DNA of 64,000 nt from Melastoma dodecandrum (lineage: Eukaryota; Streptophyta; Magnoliopsida; Myrtales; Melastomataceae), in the NCBI GenBank assembly GCA_029817715.1, contig JARUPY010000064.1:1-64000 (forward strand). Reading direction: 5' to 3'. The notes under the pieces are model-generated. The model saw nothing but the letters and a program-made list of their open reading frames with translations, made no database searches and was not told the origin of the DNA. A program made the translations under genes and the position numbers. Shown in pieces: positions 50,498 to 61,338 of this stretch. Positions within the stretch are counted from its first letter, which is position 1; each line of letters opens with the position of its first letter.

Positions 50498-50886
50498 ATG
50501 GATAGTGAGCAGGTGGAGGGCCGATCCGTTCGACGCGAACTGCCCGAGCCGTCAGGTGCTGGACCGCATTCGGCGACCGCTGGAGCGTCCTCGTCGTGAG
50601 CACGCTCGCCGAGGGCACGCTGCGCCACGGCCAGATCGCCGGACGTATCGGCGGGATCACGCCGAAGATGCTCACGCAGACCCTGCGCGGCCTCGAACGC
50701 GACGGGCTGGTGCGCCGCACGGTGTACGCCGAGGTGCCGCCGCGGGTGGAGTACGCGCTGACCGGCCTCGGCCGCGACCTCGTCGGGCTCGTCAGGCAGC
50801 TCACCGCGGTGGGCCGAGGTCCACATTCCCGACGTCGAGGCGGCGCGGGCGGACTACGACGCGCGGCCGACCGCCTCGAGGAAGTA
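50498..50886 (+). CDS. HxlR family redox-type regulator (QorR-like)
   Basis: ATG 50498 (MDSEQVEG) with an extra G near 50522; the frame then reads ADPFDANCPSRQVLDRI, VLVVSTLAEGTLRHGQIAGR, IGGITPKMLTQTLRGLERDG, LVRRTVYAEVPPRVEYALTG and LVGLVRQLTAWAEVHIPDVE. This is a complete winged helix of the HxlR family. The conserved Cys before the first helix (NCPSR) is the redox-sensing residue in YodB/QorR-type members. A second shift lies near 50560. About 128 residues. It likely represses the divergent quinone reductase until quinones or diamide-like stress oxidise the Cys. Its 3' end overlaps the GH88 gene by 33 bases. Confidence 0.85.
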
Positions 50887-52083
50887 GTAGTCGGCGTAGA
50901 CCATCCCCGACGTCGACCTCGCTGTCCTGCGGCTTCCCGCCGACCGCGTGCGCGAGCAGGGCCGGGCCGTCCGGGGCGACGTCGCGCGTCGCGAGTTCGT
51001 CGAGGGTCTCCAGCGCCGCCTGCCGGTAGCGGCCGTCGCCGGTCTGCGCCGCGAGGTCGAGCAGCCCGGACGCGGCGACGGCGGCCGCGCTCGTGTCCCG
51101 CTCCTCGCCCGGCCGCGAGAAGTCCCAACGGCGGGACCCGCGCGCCCGGCGCGGTGTGGGCGAGCCACCAGTCGGCGGCCTTCCGGGCGGCCGCGAGCAG
51201 CTCCGGGTTCCCGGCCGCCCGGGCCTGCGCGGCGAACCCGTGGATCGCCCAGCCCTGCCCGCGGCTCCAGGTCGAGTCCGGGGCGGCGCCCTGCCAGGTG
51301 TCGCGCTTCAGGAACCGTCCCGACGACGGGTCGAACACGGCCACGTGCGCGATGCTCCCGTCGGGCCGCATGTTCGTCGTGGACGCCGTAAGCGCGTGCT
51401 GCGTCGCGAGGTCCTTCCACGCCGGGTCGCCGCCCGGCAGGGCCGCCGCGCGGTCGAGCAGCGGCAGGTTCATCACCGTGTCGATGATGACCGGGAAGCG
51501 CCACGACCCGCGCTTGTCGTCGTCGCCCTCGGTGTCCCAGCTCTTGATCGCCTTCACCGCCGGCGAGTACCGGGTGGCCAGCGAGCGCGCGGCGGTTGAC
51601 GACCTGCTCGGCGCCCTGCCCGGTCTGGTCCTGCTGGGCCCCGAAGCTGTCGTCCACGACGAAGCCGAGGTCGTGGGTGTCGGTGCGCGTGACCTGCCCG
51701 GCGATCGGCGCGGTCCACCGCTGCGCCCGGGCGACCCAGGCCGGGTCCCGCGTCAGCGTAGTGCGCGAGCCAGAGCTCGCCGGGGAAGAAGCCGGAGGTC
51801 CAGTCGTCGACCGGCTTCGTCGTCCAGGAGCTCTTCCCGCCGCTGACGGAGCGGGGATAGCCCTGCGCGGGGTCGAGGCGGTCGGCGCTCGCCGCGAGCC
51901 GTTCCCAGGCCGTCGGCAGCACGCGGGTCACGGACGACGGGAGGGCATCGGCGCTGCGGAGCGGCCGTCGACGCCGGTCGGAGCGGTGACCGGCGACGGC
52001 GCCGGCACCGACCCGGCGTCGGGAACGGACCCGCAGCCGACCAGCAGCACCCCCACGAGAACCACACCTGCCACACCCGTCAC
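50854..52083 (-). CDS. GH88-type unsaturated glucuronyl hydrolase-like lipoprotein
   Basis: GTG 52083 opens a lipoprotein signal, VTGVAGVVLVGVLLVGCGS, with lipobox LVGC. The mature part reads (over shifts) WERLAASADRLDPAQGYPRS, TKPVDDWTSGFFPGELWLAH (catalytic Asp region), SWRFPVIIDTVMNLPLLDRA, LTASTTNMRPDGSIAHVAVF, DSTWSRGQGWAIHGFAAQAR and MVYADYYFLEAVGRA. The DDWTSGFFPG, FPVIIDT and TWSRGQ(A/G)W motifs are those of GH88. Length is about 410 codons. Frames change near 51950, 51760, 51590, 51130 and 50910. It should be anchored outside and cleave unsaturated uronic-acid disaccharides. Confidence 0.78.
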
Positions 52084-52156
52084 ACACGGCGAGCGTGCCC
52101 GCCCCCGACCCCCATGGCGCGGGACCGTAGCCCGATCGGGGATGCGCTCCGCGCCT

Positions 52157-52196
52157 GTGAGCCGTTCTCCGTGCCGGGGCACGGAAAAGTGCTCAC
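52157..52196 (-). terminator. double hairpin after the amine oxidase gene
   Basis: CCGTGC-CGGG-GCACGG (52169-52184) sits inside outer arms GTGAGC (52157-52162) and GCTCAC (52191-52196). It lies about 20 bases downstream of the amine oxidase stop. Confidence 0.55.
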
Positions 52197-52214
52197 GGCC
52201 CGAAGGCACCTCAC

Positions 52215-54166
52215 CTAGTGGCAGGGCTCCCCGTGCGGCGCGCTCGCCGGAAGGTCCAGCGCCGGGTTGCCGTCGAAGAACCCGGACGGGCGGAGCATGA
52301 AGCCGATCGTCGACACCGGCATCACCGGCCAGTCCTCGGGACGCACCACGTGGTGGGCGCCCATCGTGTACCAGACGACGACGTCGGTGCCCTCGAGCGG
52401 ACGGTCGGCCTCGAGGTAGTGCGGCAAGGCCCGTCCCGACCGGCGCCTGCAGCGGGTAGTCGCCCGCGGCGAAGCGCTGGGACGGGTCGTGCGCGGTGAC
52501 CCAGAGCGTGTGCTCGGTGAAGCCGGACCGCGGGGCGAAACACGGCCTCCGGGGAGTACATCGGCGGCACCGTCGAACCGGGCATCAGGGCGTACGCGGT
52601 CGGCGCGCCCGTCGGGCCGGTCTCCGTGGCGCTCTCGATCTTCCAGAACCGCGCGCGCTCGGGCGCCGTGTCGCGGGCGCCGCCGGCCTCCGAGGTGATC
52701 GGCGTCCGCGTCGTCACCCAGGCGTTCCCGTGCGGGTTCGCGGGCCCGGGCGGGGAGGGCACCGAGTCGACCGCGACGACCGTGTTCGCCGTGCCGTCGA
52801 TGGTCATGTCGAGGCGCAGGCAGAAGAAGTGCTGGTGGTTCGGGCCGTAGAGCCCGGGCGCGACGAGGGTGCCGTGCTCGGGCACCTCGCCGACCGGGAT
52901 CGAACCCGTGGAGATCACGCCCGAGAGCTTGACCTCGTACTCGATCATGCCGTCGTTGTAGAGGTACCAGAAGTAGCCGTACTCGTAGTTCCCGACGGTG
53001 ACGATCGAGGAGATGACGAGGCGCCGCCGGCGGCGGACCTCGACCTTCTCGGTGCGGAAGTCGGTGTGCTTTCCACGCGATCCCGGTGTCCTCCTCGTGC
53101 ATGCAGATCGCGTTCGGGATGACGACGGCGCCGCCGTCCTGGTCGTTGACGACGCCGTCGAAGTACCGGATGTGCCCGACGCAGTCGCAGCCCAGGGTCA
53201 GCGGGTTGGCGAGCCAGCCGACGCCGTACTCGCCCTGGTCGAACACGTTCTTGAAGCGGTGCGTCGGCGCCGGGTCGCCGTAGGGCACGTACATCTCGGC
53301 GAGCGAGGCGCGGTGCAGGATCGGGCGGCGGGTGCCGCGGTCGTCGTAGGAGACGTCGTGCAGGACGAGGCCCTCGCGCGGGGGTGAACCCGATCCGCAG
53401 GTGCCACTTCTGCCAGGACACGGCGTGGCCCTCGACGGTGAAGCTCGGCCCCTCGGGCTGGGTGATCTCGATCGGCTTGAGATCGTCGCGGATCGTCTCG
53501 ACCCGCGGCACGTTCGCCGGGTCGTGGATTCCAGGGCTGCTCGTAGTTGGCGGGCTGCGGCGGCAGGTCGACGATCCCGTGGTCCTCGACGTCCCACGAC
53601 CTCGCGCAGGTCGAGGTCCACGGTGACGATCAGCCCGTCGACCGGCCGGGCGTAGCCGTGCTCCCCGGGCGCGGAGCGCAATCCAGGTCAGCGGCCGGAC
53701 GATGCGCCGGGCCGTGGGGTCGTCCTCGGGGCCCGGTCCACGACGACGCCCACGGGTCGATCATCGCGCAGGTCGAACTGCTCGATCCCGCGCCGCCGCA
53801 TCGCCTCCTGCCAGCGCGGGTCGGCGCGGACGATGTCCTCGGTCGCGAAGAACTCCTCGGCCATGATCGGCGCCTGCACGCCCGGGCGCGGGCGCCAGGC
53901 GACGAGCGACCGGTCGCTCAGCGAGACGACCGCCTCGTAGAGCGTCTTCTCGGCCCGCTCGTAGACGACGAGCTCGGCCTCGCGGGGCAGCTCCCGGACG
54001 CGAAGCGCGCCTTCGACGGCTCGTGCAGGTGGACGAACACGAAGCGGGCCGTGGGGCCGAGGTCCCGGGCCTCCTTGAGGATCGCCGCCGCCGCGGTCAC
54101 CTCGTCGGCGGTCAGCGGCTCGAGCGGGTGGGTGACGGACACCTGGGGTTCGTCCAGCGCGGTCAT
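52215..54166 (-). CDS. copper-containing primary amine oxidase
   Basis: ATG 54166 gives [40 protein letters not shown]. The catalytic domain has [20 protein letters not shown] (catalytic base Asp) and [36 protein letters not shown] has the topaquinone tyrosine in [21 protein letters not shown] has the copper HxH, and [18 protein letters not shown] the third His. Length, about 650 codons, is normal. Frames change near 53995, 53745, 53690, 53600, 53390, 53075, 52540 and 52430. It oxidises a primary amine to an aldehyde with H2O2 and NH3. The ATGA overlap with the permease gene shows that uptake and oxidation are coupled. Confidence 0.9.
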
Positions 54167-55709
54167 CGGGCGACCTCCTGCGGGCTGTCGAGCTCGGGAT
54201 CGGACAGGGTGAAATGTCCGAGTCCCGCGTACACGGCGGGCCTCCTCGACCGCAAGACCAGGGCGATGACGACGCCGACCACGAAGATCGCGAGCGGCAC
54301 GTACGGCAGCAGGGTGATGAAGGGGACCCCTCCGCCGCAGCGAGCTCGGCGCGGTTGTCGACGAGCAGGTAGCAGGCGCCCGACCATGGCCGCGCACCCC
54401 ACGACGGGCGCGATCAGGGTGGTCACGACGTGGAAGCCGTCGCGACCCGTCGTCAGGAAGTAGCGGACGATCGCGACGCAGACGAGCGCCTGGACGGCCA
54501 GGATGCCGAGCACCCCGAGCAGGGGCGACCAGGTGCCGAGCTTGGGTGAGCGCGGCCTCCGTCGAGGGGTCGTAGAGGGTGAAGCCGAGCACGTAGAGCC
54601 CGACGATCGCCGTCGTCGTCATGGCCGCGACGCCCGGGCCCGTGGTGCTTCGAGGTCCGCGACAGAGCCGGGCTGGCAGCACGCCCTCGCGGCCGAGCGC
54701 GAACAGGTAGCGCGCCGAGGTGTTGTAGAACGCCATGGCGCACGCGAACGAGCTGGTGACGGCGAGGATCTCGATGATCACGGTCAGCCAGCCGCCGACG
54801 AAGCGGTCGGAGAGCGGGTAGAACGCCGAGGCGTACGTGCCGTTCAGCTGGTCGGACACGGCCTGCACGCTGCCGGTGAGCCCCCAGCCGGTGACGAAGG
54901 CGTACGAGACGAACATGTAGAAGATGCCGAGTCCGATCACCGACCCGTAGGTCGCGATCGACGCGATCCGGTGCGGTTCGCGGGACTCCTCGCCGTAGTT
55001 GGGCGCCATCTCGAAGCCGACCCAGGACCAGAAGGCCGCGAACAGGGCGATGCCGGCCGCCGTCGTCCCGAAGATCTGCAGGGCGCCGGCGTTGCCGAAC
55101 ACCTGCGTGGGGTCGAACGGCGCGGCCGAGAAGCCCTCGGCGCCCCCGGCACGAAGATGGCCACCGCCAGGACGATCAGGGCGAGCACCTCGGCGACGAG
55201 CATGACCCCGAGGACCTTCGCGGTGAGCTCGATGTGGAACCAGGCGAGCAGGCTCATGATCGCCAGGCCCACCGCCATGTAGAGCCAGGCCGGCAGGGCG
55301 AGCCCGGTGAACGTCTCGACGGTCGAGGCGGCGAAGTAGCCCATGACGCCGATGACGGCGCCGACGAAGATCATGTAGCAGAGCGCGATGAGCAGCCCGA
55401 GCCGACGCCGACCACGCGGCCGAGCCCCCGGCTGACGAACGTGTAGAAGCCGCCCGCGCTCGTCACCCGCTTCGACATCGCGATGTAGCCGACGGAGAAG
55501 ATCGTGAGCGCGACGGTGGCGATCCCGAATGCGGCCGGCGCGGCCCAGCCGCCGCCGTTCACGGCGACGGGGACGTTGAAGAGCATCGCGGTCAGCGGCG
55601 CGGCGCCGGTGACGATGCAGAAGAGGACCGAGGGCAGGCCGAGCGCGTTGTCGGCGAGGCGGCCGTGGCGGGCCTCGGGTGGCGCGGTGGGTGGAGCGGT
55701 GGCGGTCAT
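54163..55709 (-). CDS. APC-family amine/amino-acid permease
   Basis: ATG 55709 gives MTATAPPTAPPEARHGRLAD and then NALGLPSVLFCIVTGAAPLT, the first broken helix of the APC fold. Further helices are GFYTFVSRGLGRVVGVG, LYMAVGLAIMSLLAWFHIEL, TAAGIALFAAFWSWVGFEMA (with GFE), YGSVIGLGIFYMFVSYAFVT, VIIEILAVTSSFACAMAFYN and TARYLFALGREGVLP. Length is about 515 codons. Frames change near 55395, 55150, 54655, 54545, 54380 and 54330. The operon with amine oxidase makes import of a primary amine likely. Confidence 0.87.
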
Positions 55710-55868
55710 CGAGCTCCTTCGAGCCGGGGCGGGGGGCCCGTCCACTCTCGGAAGGTCGTGTGTCCTCCAGGTCACCGACACGTCAAGCCGCACGCCGCTG
55801 ACCTGCGCGAACAGGACGATCCGGACCCGTCATGACGGCGGGTGCCCGCGCGGTCGCGCTCCGGTGCC

Positions 55869-56180
55869 CTACGGATCTCCCCCGGCCGCGACGCGCAACA
55901 GCACGTCGGCGTGGCACGCCTCGTCGGGCCGCACCAGCAGGCGAGGTCGTGGCCCGCCAGCTCCTCGCGCGCCCTCTCGACGAGCTCGGGGTGCTCGGCG
56001 AGCCAGCGCCGGTAGAGCGCGATCATCAGGTCGCGGTCGAGCGTGACCCGCTCGCCGCCCACCTCGACGGTCTCGCCGAGCTTGAACGGGTTCCCCCACG
56101 ACGACGGGCGCGCGACGGTGATCGCGTCCTCGGGCTTGCGCCAGCCCTTTGGCGCGCCTCAGCCGGATGCGTTCCGGCAC
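55869..56180 (-). CDS. DUF4326 protein
   Basis: GTG 56180 gives VPERIRLRRAKG; past a shift near 56145 the frame reads WRKPEDAITVARPSSWGNPF, KLGETVEVGGERVTLDRDLM, IALYRRWLAEHPELVERARE, ELAGHDLACW and past another near 55940 CGPDEACHADVLLRVAAG. The SSWGNPF and LACWC....CHADVLL motifs define DUF4326, small proteins with conserved Cys and His often linked to phage or DNA contexts. About 104 codons. It overlaps the end of the aminotransferase gene by 22 bases. Confidence 0.72.
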   Translation of the reverse strand: MPERIRLRRAKGLAQARGRDHRRAPVVVGEPVQARRDRRGGRRAGHARPRPDDRALPALARRAPRARREGARGAGGPRPRLLVRPDEACHADVLLRVAAGGDP

Positions 56181-57371
56181 GCCTGGTCCAACGCGTCGAG
56201 CAGTCGGTCGACGTCGTCGTCGTCCGAGTAGGGCGCGAGCCCGATCCGCAGCCCGCCCGCGTCGCCGAGCCCGAGCCGCCGGGACGGGCTCGAGGGCGTA
56301 GAACGACCCGCTCGGCGCGAACACGCCGTGCTCGGCCAGGAATGCGGAGGCCTCCCGGTCGCCGCCGGGGACGCGCACGAGCAGCGTCGGCGTGCGCTGG
56401 TCGCGCCCGGCTGAGCACCTCGACGGGCAGCGCCGCGAGGCCGTCCTCGATCCGCCGCCGCAGCCGGTCCTCGTGGGCCTCCACCGCGCCATCCCGACGA
56501 CGAGCCGCTCCCGGCGGGTGCCGTCCGCGCCACCCAGGGAGGCCAGCACGTCGACGGCCGCCGTGGTGCCCGGCGAGCAGCTCGTAGGGCAGCGTGCCGA
56601 GCTCGAACCGCTCCGGCACGGCGTCGGTCGAGGGCAGCAGCTTGTCCGGGCAGCGTCTCCAGGAACGCGGGCGCGGCGGCCAGCACCCCGCAGTGCGGGC
56701 CGAGGAACTTGTAGGGCGAGCACAGGAACACGTCCGCGCCGAGGGCGGCGACCGTCGATCGACGCGTGCGCGGTGAGGTGCACGCCGTCGACCACGAACA
56801 GCGCGCCGCGGGCGTGCACCGCCGCGGCGATCGCGGGCAGGTCCGGTCGGGTGCCGACGAGGTTCGACGCGCCGGTGACCGCGACGAGTCGCGTGCGGTC
56901 GGACAGCACCGTGGCCACGTCGTCGAGCTCGCACGTCGTCGGGTCGAGGTCCAGCCACCGCACCGTCGCCCCCGCCCGCTCGGCGGCGATCACCCACGGC
57001 CGGACGTTGGCGTCGTGGTCCAGGCGGCTGACGACGACCTCGTCGCCCGGGCCCCAGCCGGCGGCCAGGGTGCGGGCGAGCGTCCATGGTCAGCTCGGTC
57101 AATCGAGCGGCCGAACACGATCCCGCCCGGGTCGGCGGCGAGCAGGTCGGCCATCGCCTGCCGCGCGGCGAGCACGACGAGCTCCGCGTTCCGGGCGGCC
57201 GCGTAGGTCCGTGCCGCGGTTCGCGATCGGCGAGGTTCAGCGTGTCCGCGACCGCCCGCGCGACCTCGACCGGCACCTGCGACCCGCCGGGCCGTCGAAG
57301 TGCGCGTAGCCCGCGTCGAGCGCCGGGAAGCGGGCCCGCAGGGCGGCGACGTCGTAGGCGGGGTCCGGCAC
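56159..57371 (-). CDS. cysteine-desulfurase-like class V aminotransferase
   Basis: GTG 57371 gives VPDPAYDVAALRARFPALDA and GYAHFDGPGGSQVPVEVARA. Then LVVLAARQAMADLLAADPGG, DHDANVRPWVIAAERAGATV, VAVTGASNLVGTRPDLPAIA, LFVVDGVHLTAHASIDVAAL and VFLCSPYKFLGPHCGVLAA, with the PLP lysine in SPYKFLGPHCG, follow. LGTLPYELLAG and PTLLVRVPGGDREASAFLAE complete it. This is the cysteine-desulfurase-like group (TIGR01976), which may not be true desulfurases. About 404 codons. Frames change near 57290, 57220, 57085, 56755, 56655, 56570, 56490, 56410 and 56285. Confidence 0.8.
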
Positions 57372-57598
57372 GCGCCCATCCTCGCGCGTCGTGCCCGGTC
57401 CGGCTCGGCCCGGCCCGGCCCGGCCCGGCGAGGATTCGACCGATCGGGGCGGCGGATACGCCGACCGAAGGATTCCCGGGGCCGATTCACCTGATCCGGG
57501 GCCTCCGGGTTTCGGGGTAACGGTTGCCGACCATTCCGCGGATACACGTGCGACGACCGGCGCGACGGGCGCGGCGGGCGGGAAGCGGGGTGGACGAG

Positions 57599-57787
57599 AT
57601 GGACGAGCAGTTCGTGGGTCCGGCGAACGTGATCACGCAGCGTGCGCTCGCACCCGTCCCCACCCTCGCCGAGCGGCCCGCGCCGCGCTGGCGCGAGGCC
57701 GTCGGTGCCGCCGTGCTGCTGTCGGTCATCGACACCGTGCGCGGGCAGGACAGCCTGCGCGAGCAGGAGTCCGCGGCCAGCGCGTAG
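57599..57787 (+). CDS. small hypothetical protein, 62 residues
   Basis: ATG 57599 (or GTG 57590) opens MDEQFVGPANVITQRALAPV, PTLAERPAPRWREAVGAAVL, LSVIDTVRGQDSLREQESAA. The frame is intact, ends at TAG 57787 and has normal codon-position bias. The middle could be an amphipathic helix. No family is recognised. It lies 54 bases before the MFS gene. Confidence 0.5.
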   Translation: MDEQFVGPANVITQRALAPVPTLAERPAPRWREAVGAAVLLSVIDTVRGQDSLREQESAASA

Positions 57788-57808
57788 GCGCGATCGGTAG
57801 CGGGAACA

Positions 57809-57835
57809 ACCTCCGTCGTCCGACCCGACGGAGGT
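57809..57835 (+). promoter_or_regulatory. hairpin masking the Shine-Dalgarno site of the MFS gene
   Basis: ACCTCCGTCG (57809-57818) and CGACGGAGGT (57826-57835) form a perfect 10-base stem with loop TCCGACC. The right arm contains GGAGG (57830-57834), the only ribosome site before the transporter. Translation would need the stem to open. Confidence 0.55.
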
Positions 57836-57840
57836 CCATC

Positions 57841-59046
57841 ATCAGTACGACGTCCGAGACCGGCACGCGGCGGGGCCTGCGGGGTCCGGCCGCCGCCGTC
57901 GTCGTCGCCCTCGCCTTCCTCGTCACCATGCTCGGGGCGACGCTGCCGACGCCGCTCTACCCGCTCTACGAGCGCGAGCTGGGGTTCGGCCAGATCGTGG
58001 TCACCCTGATCTTCGCCGCGTACGCGGTCGGCGTCGCGGCGGCGCTGATCTTCTTCGGGCGGCTCTCCGACCAGCTCGGACGCCGTGCGGTGCTGCTGCC
58101 CGGCCTCGCGCTCGCGGCCGTGTCGAGCGCGGTCTTCCTGATCCCCGACAGCCTCACGGCGCTGTTCGTCGGCCGCGTCCTCTCCGGGCTGTCGGCCGGC
58201 ATCTTCACCGCGACGGCCACCGCCACCCTCGTCGACCTCGCCCCGCAGGGACGCCAGGCGCGCTACAGCCTCCTCGCCGCGTGCGTGAACATGCTCGGCC
58301 TGGGGCTCGGGCCCGTGCTCGCGGGCGCGCTCGCCGAGTTCGCGCCGCTGCCGTTGTTCCTGCCCTACGCCGTGCACATCGTGCTGGTGCTGCTCGTCGC
58401 GATCGGGGCCTACCTGGTCGCCGAACCCCTCGAGAACGTCGGCGGGCCCGTCTCGTTCGCGCCCCAGAAGCTCGGGGTGCCCGCCGAGGTGCGCGGCGTC
58501 TTCGTCGGGGCGGCGATCGCGGGCTTCGCCGGGTTCGCCGTCCTGGGCCTCTTCACCGCGGTGTCCCCGGCGTTCCTCACCTCGGTGCTGCGGATCGAGA
58601 ACCACTTCGTCAGCGGCCTCGTGGTGTTCACGCTGCTCGGCTTCTCCACGCTCGGCCAGATCGCCTCGTCGCGGCTCTCGCTGCGACCGGCACTGCTCAC
58701 CGGCTGCGTCGGCCTGGTGGTCGGCATCCTCGTGGTGGGCCTGTCCGTCGCGGTGGCGTCGCTGTGGGTCCTGCTCGTCGGCGCGGCGATCGCCGGCGTC
58801 GGCCAGGGCATGTCGTTCCGCGCCGGGCTCGGCGCCGTCAACGCGGGCAGTCCGCCGGAGCGACGCAGCGAGGTCGCCTCGAGCTTCTTTCCTCGTGCTC
58901 TACGTGGCGATCTCGCTGCCGGTGATCGGTGAGGGCATCCTCTCGGCCGCCATCGGCTGGTGACGGCGGGTGTCATCTTCTCCGTGGTCGTCGCCGTCCT
59001 CGCCGCGATCGCCTTCGTCGCCCTGCTGCGCGTGCGCATGGGCTGA
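57841..59046 (+). CDS. MFS drug-efflux-type transporter, start codon unclear
   Basis: The reading frame begins ISTTSETGTRRGLRGPAAAV and has no ATG, GTG or TTG before AVVVALAFLVTMLGATLPTP. ATC 57841, six bases after GGAGG, is the best placed codon; a base error is the alternative. The 12 helices include the motif-A loop FGRLSDQLGRRAVLLPGLAL and GRVLSGLSAGIFTATATATL (motif C region). The C-terminal half has ENHFVSGLVVFTLLGFSTLG and GAAIAGVGQGMSFRAGLGAV. About 400 codons. Frames change near 58890 and 58963. Confidence 0.83.
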
Positions 59047-59053
59047 CCGGCCG

Positions 59054-59703
59054 TCAGGCCACGGCGAGCACACGCCGGGCGGTCGGGCCGTCGCAGGCCA
59101 CCCGCCCCGGGAGCTCCGCCGGATCCCGTCGGGCGGAGATCGTCAGCAGCAGCGCCACCGCGTCCGCCTCGAGGGTCTCGGGCGCCCCGGTCCCCGTCGT
59201 CGGGACGACCCGGTCGATGACCCACGCCGGCCGACGTCCGCACCACCACCCGCAGGGCCGAGGCGCGCGGCGCCGGGGAGTGCGCGAGCAACCGCGGCAC
59301 CGTCCCGACGACGAGCTCGCACGCCGCCGCGGCGGCCGCCTCGGCCGCGTCGCGGTCCAGCTCGCGGTCGAGCGCGGCGAGCAGGTCGTGGGTGTGCAGG
59401 CACATGTCGAGGCACTGCGCGGCGAGTTCCTCGCCGTGCGGGGCGACGTGGGTGAGCTGCCGGCCGGCGCGGAGGTGGGCCGCGGCGAGCGCCTCCCGCA
59501 GCCGGTCCGGGCCCAGCGTAGTGGACCCCGCAGAGGTGGGTGACCAGGTCGGTGACGTCGGTGCCGCCGGTGTCGAGGGCCGCGCAGGCCCGGGCCCGCT
59601 CGGTGCGGGCGAGCGGGCGGGCCCAGTCCGCCGGGCGCAGGCCCTCGACGGTCTCCTCGGTCGTGTCCCAGAGCTCGAGCAGTGCCCGGGTCGCGTCGTC
59701 CAT
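59054..59703 (-). CDS. mycothiol-dependent maleylpyruvate isomerase-type (DinB-like) protein
   Basis: ATG 59703 gives MDDATRALLELWDTTEETVE, GLRPADWARPLARTERARAC, TDVTDLVTHLCGVHYAGPDR (first metal His), LREALAAAHLRAGRQLTHVA, EELAAQCLDMCLHTHDLLAA (second His pair) and ELDRDAAEAAAAAACELVVG. This is the MDMPI N-terminal fold, found in actinobacterial mycothiol-linked enzymes. The C-terminal part (AWVIDRVVPTTGTGAPETLE, DPAELPGRVACDGPTARRVL) is the SCP2-like MDMPI_C domain. About 216 codons. Frames change near 59515 and 59230. Confidence 0.8.
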
Positions 59704-59884
59704 GGTGGTCGCCCCCTGCCGGTCCGCAGGCGCCCACGGTAAGTGACCCAGGACACAGCGGGCAACGACCGGCGGGGCACGACCGGATGCCGCCGTGGTG
59801 ATCGGGAGCGTCGCGCGACGACCCTCTGGGCATTCCGCGGGACCCGGGAGAAACGGCTCTCCCCATTCTGCAAAGGTGCGGACA

Positions 59885-60043
59885 ATGGTCGGAATTCTCC
59901 TGCTCGTCCTGGTCGTCTGGCTCGTGCTCGCGATTCTCGGCTTCGTCGTGAAGGGCCTGTTCTGGCTCGCGATCGTCGGCATCGTCCTGTTCGTCGCGAC
60001 GGCGATCTTCGGGGGCGTGAAGCGGTCCTCGCTGCGCCGCTGA
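59885..60043 (+). CDS. small hydrophobic membrane protein, 52 residues
   Basis: An intact frame: [52 protein letters not shown]. Two closely packed membrane helices and a basic C-terminal tail, with AAAGGTG before the ATG. Such proteins are common beside stress genes in actinomycetes; no function is known. Confidence 0.65.
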   Translation: MVGILLLVLVVWLVLAILGFVVKGLFWLAIVGIVLFVATAIFGGVKRSSLRR

Positions 60044-60113
60044 CCCCGACGCCGCTTGCCCCCGCCCCCGGCCACGTGTTGGGGTCGGGGCACCTGCGAC
60101 GAAGGAGTCCCGC

Positions 60114-61338
60114 GTGCCCGTGCGACGCCAGCTCCCCCGCTACGCCGACCTGAAGCCGCTGGTGCGGGTCCGGCCGCCGCGGCTCGATCCGACCCGGCGG
60201 CGGCTGGAGTCGTCGTTCACCGTCGCCGACCTGCGCGAGGCGGCCCGGAAGCGGGCGCCACGGGCGGTGTTCGACTACGTCGACGGGGCCGCGGAGCAGG
60301 AGATCGGGCTGCGCCGGGCGCGGGACGCGTTCTCCCGCGTGGAGTTCTCGCCGCGGGTGCTGCGCGACGTCGGCTCGATCGACACCTCGACGACGATCCT
60401 CGGCCAGTCCGCGTCGATGCCGGTGATCCTCGGACCGACCGGCTTCACACGGATGATGCACCACGAGGGCGAGCGCGCGGTGGTGCGGGCCGCCGAGTCG
60501 GCCGGCGTGCCCTACGCGCTCTCGACGATGGGCACCACGTCGATCGAGGAGTTCCGCGACGAGGCCCCGCTCGCGCGGCACTGGTTCCAGCTCTACCTCT
60601 GGAAGGACCGCGATGCCTCGGCCGACCTCGTCGAGCGCGCCCGCAAGGCCGGGTTCGACACGCTCGTCCTCACCGTCGACACCCCAGTCCCGGGCGCCCG
60701 GCTGCGGGACAACCACAACGGGCTGACGATCCCGCCGTCCGCTCACCACCCGGACGCTCCTCGACATGGCGCGCCACCCGGCGTGGTGGGCGAACCTGCT
60801 GACCAGCGAGCCCCTGCGCTTCGCCTCGCTGAACTCCTGGAACGGCACCGTCGCCGACATCGTCACGCACATGTTCGACCCGACGGCCGTCGCCAAGGAC
60901 GTCACGTGGCTGCGCGAGCAGTGGCCCGGGCACCTCGTGGTCAAGGGCATCCAGCACGTCGACGACGCCCGGGCGGTGGGTCGACCTCGGCGCCGACGCG
61001 ATCGTGGTGTCCAACCACGGGCGGCCGCCAGCTCGACCGCGCCCCGGTCCCGCTGGAGATCCTCCCGGACGTCGTGGCCGCCGTGGGCGACCGCACGAGC
61101 GTCCTCCTCGACACCGGCGTGATGACCGGCGCCGACGTCGTCGCGGCGAAGGCCTTCGGCGCGCAGGCCGTCGTCCTGGGGCGGGCCTACATGTACGGGC
61201 TCATGGCGGGGCGGCGAGGCGGGCGTGACGCGGATGCTCGACATCGTGCGCGCCGAGATGACCCGCACGCTCGCGCTCATGGGCGTGGAGCGGATGGACG
61301 ACCTCGACCCGTCGCGGGTGCGGTTGCGCCCGGCGTGA
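60114..61338 (+). CDS. FMN-dependent alpha-hydroxy-acid oxidase/dehydrogenase (LldD-like)
   Basis: GTG 60114 with GAAGGAG upstream. [100 protein letters not shown] (QLY), [40 protein letters not shown] (FMN-binding Lys) and [20 protein letters not shown] (catalytic His and substrate Arg) identify the family. Length is about 407 codons. Frames change near 60752, 60980, 61025 and 61212. It oxidises lactate or another 2-hydroxy acid. It overlaps the kinase gene by 4 bases. Confidence 0.88.

Noticed and set aside
57405..57430. CGGCC short tandem repeat as a regulatory or phase-variable tract
   Set aside because: Only four to five units outside any coding start, in a GC-rich gap; length change would not alter a reading frame.
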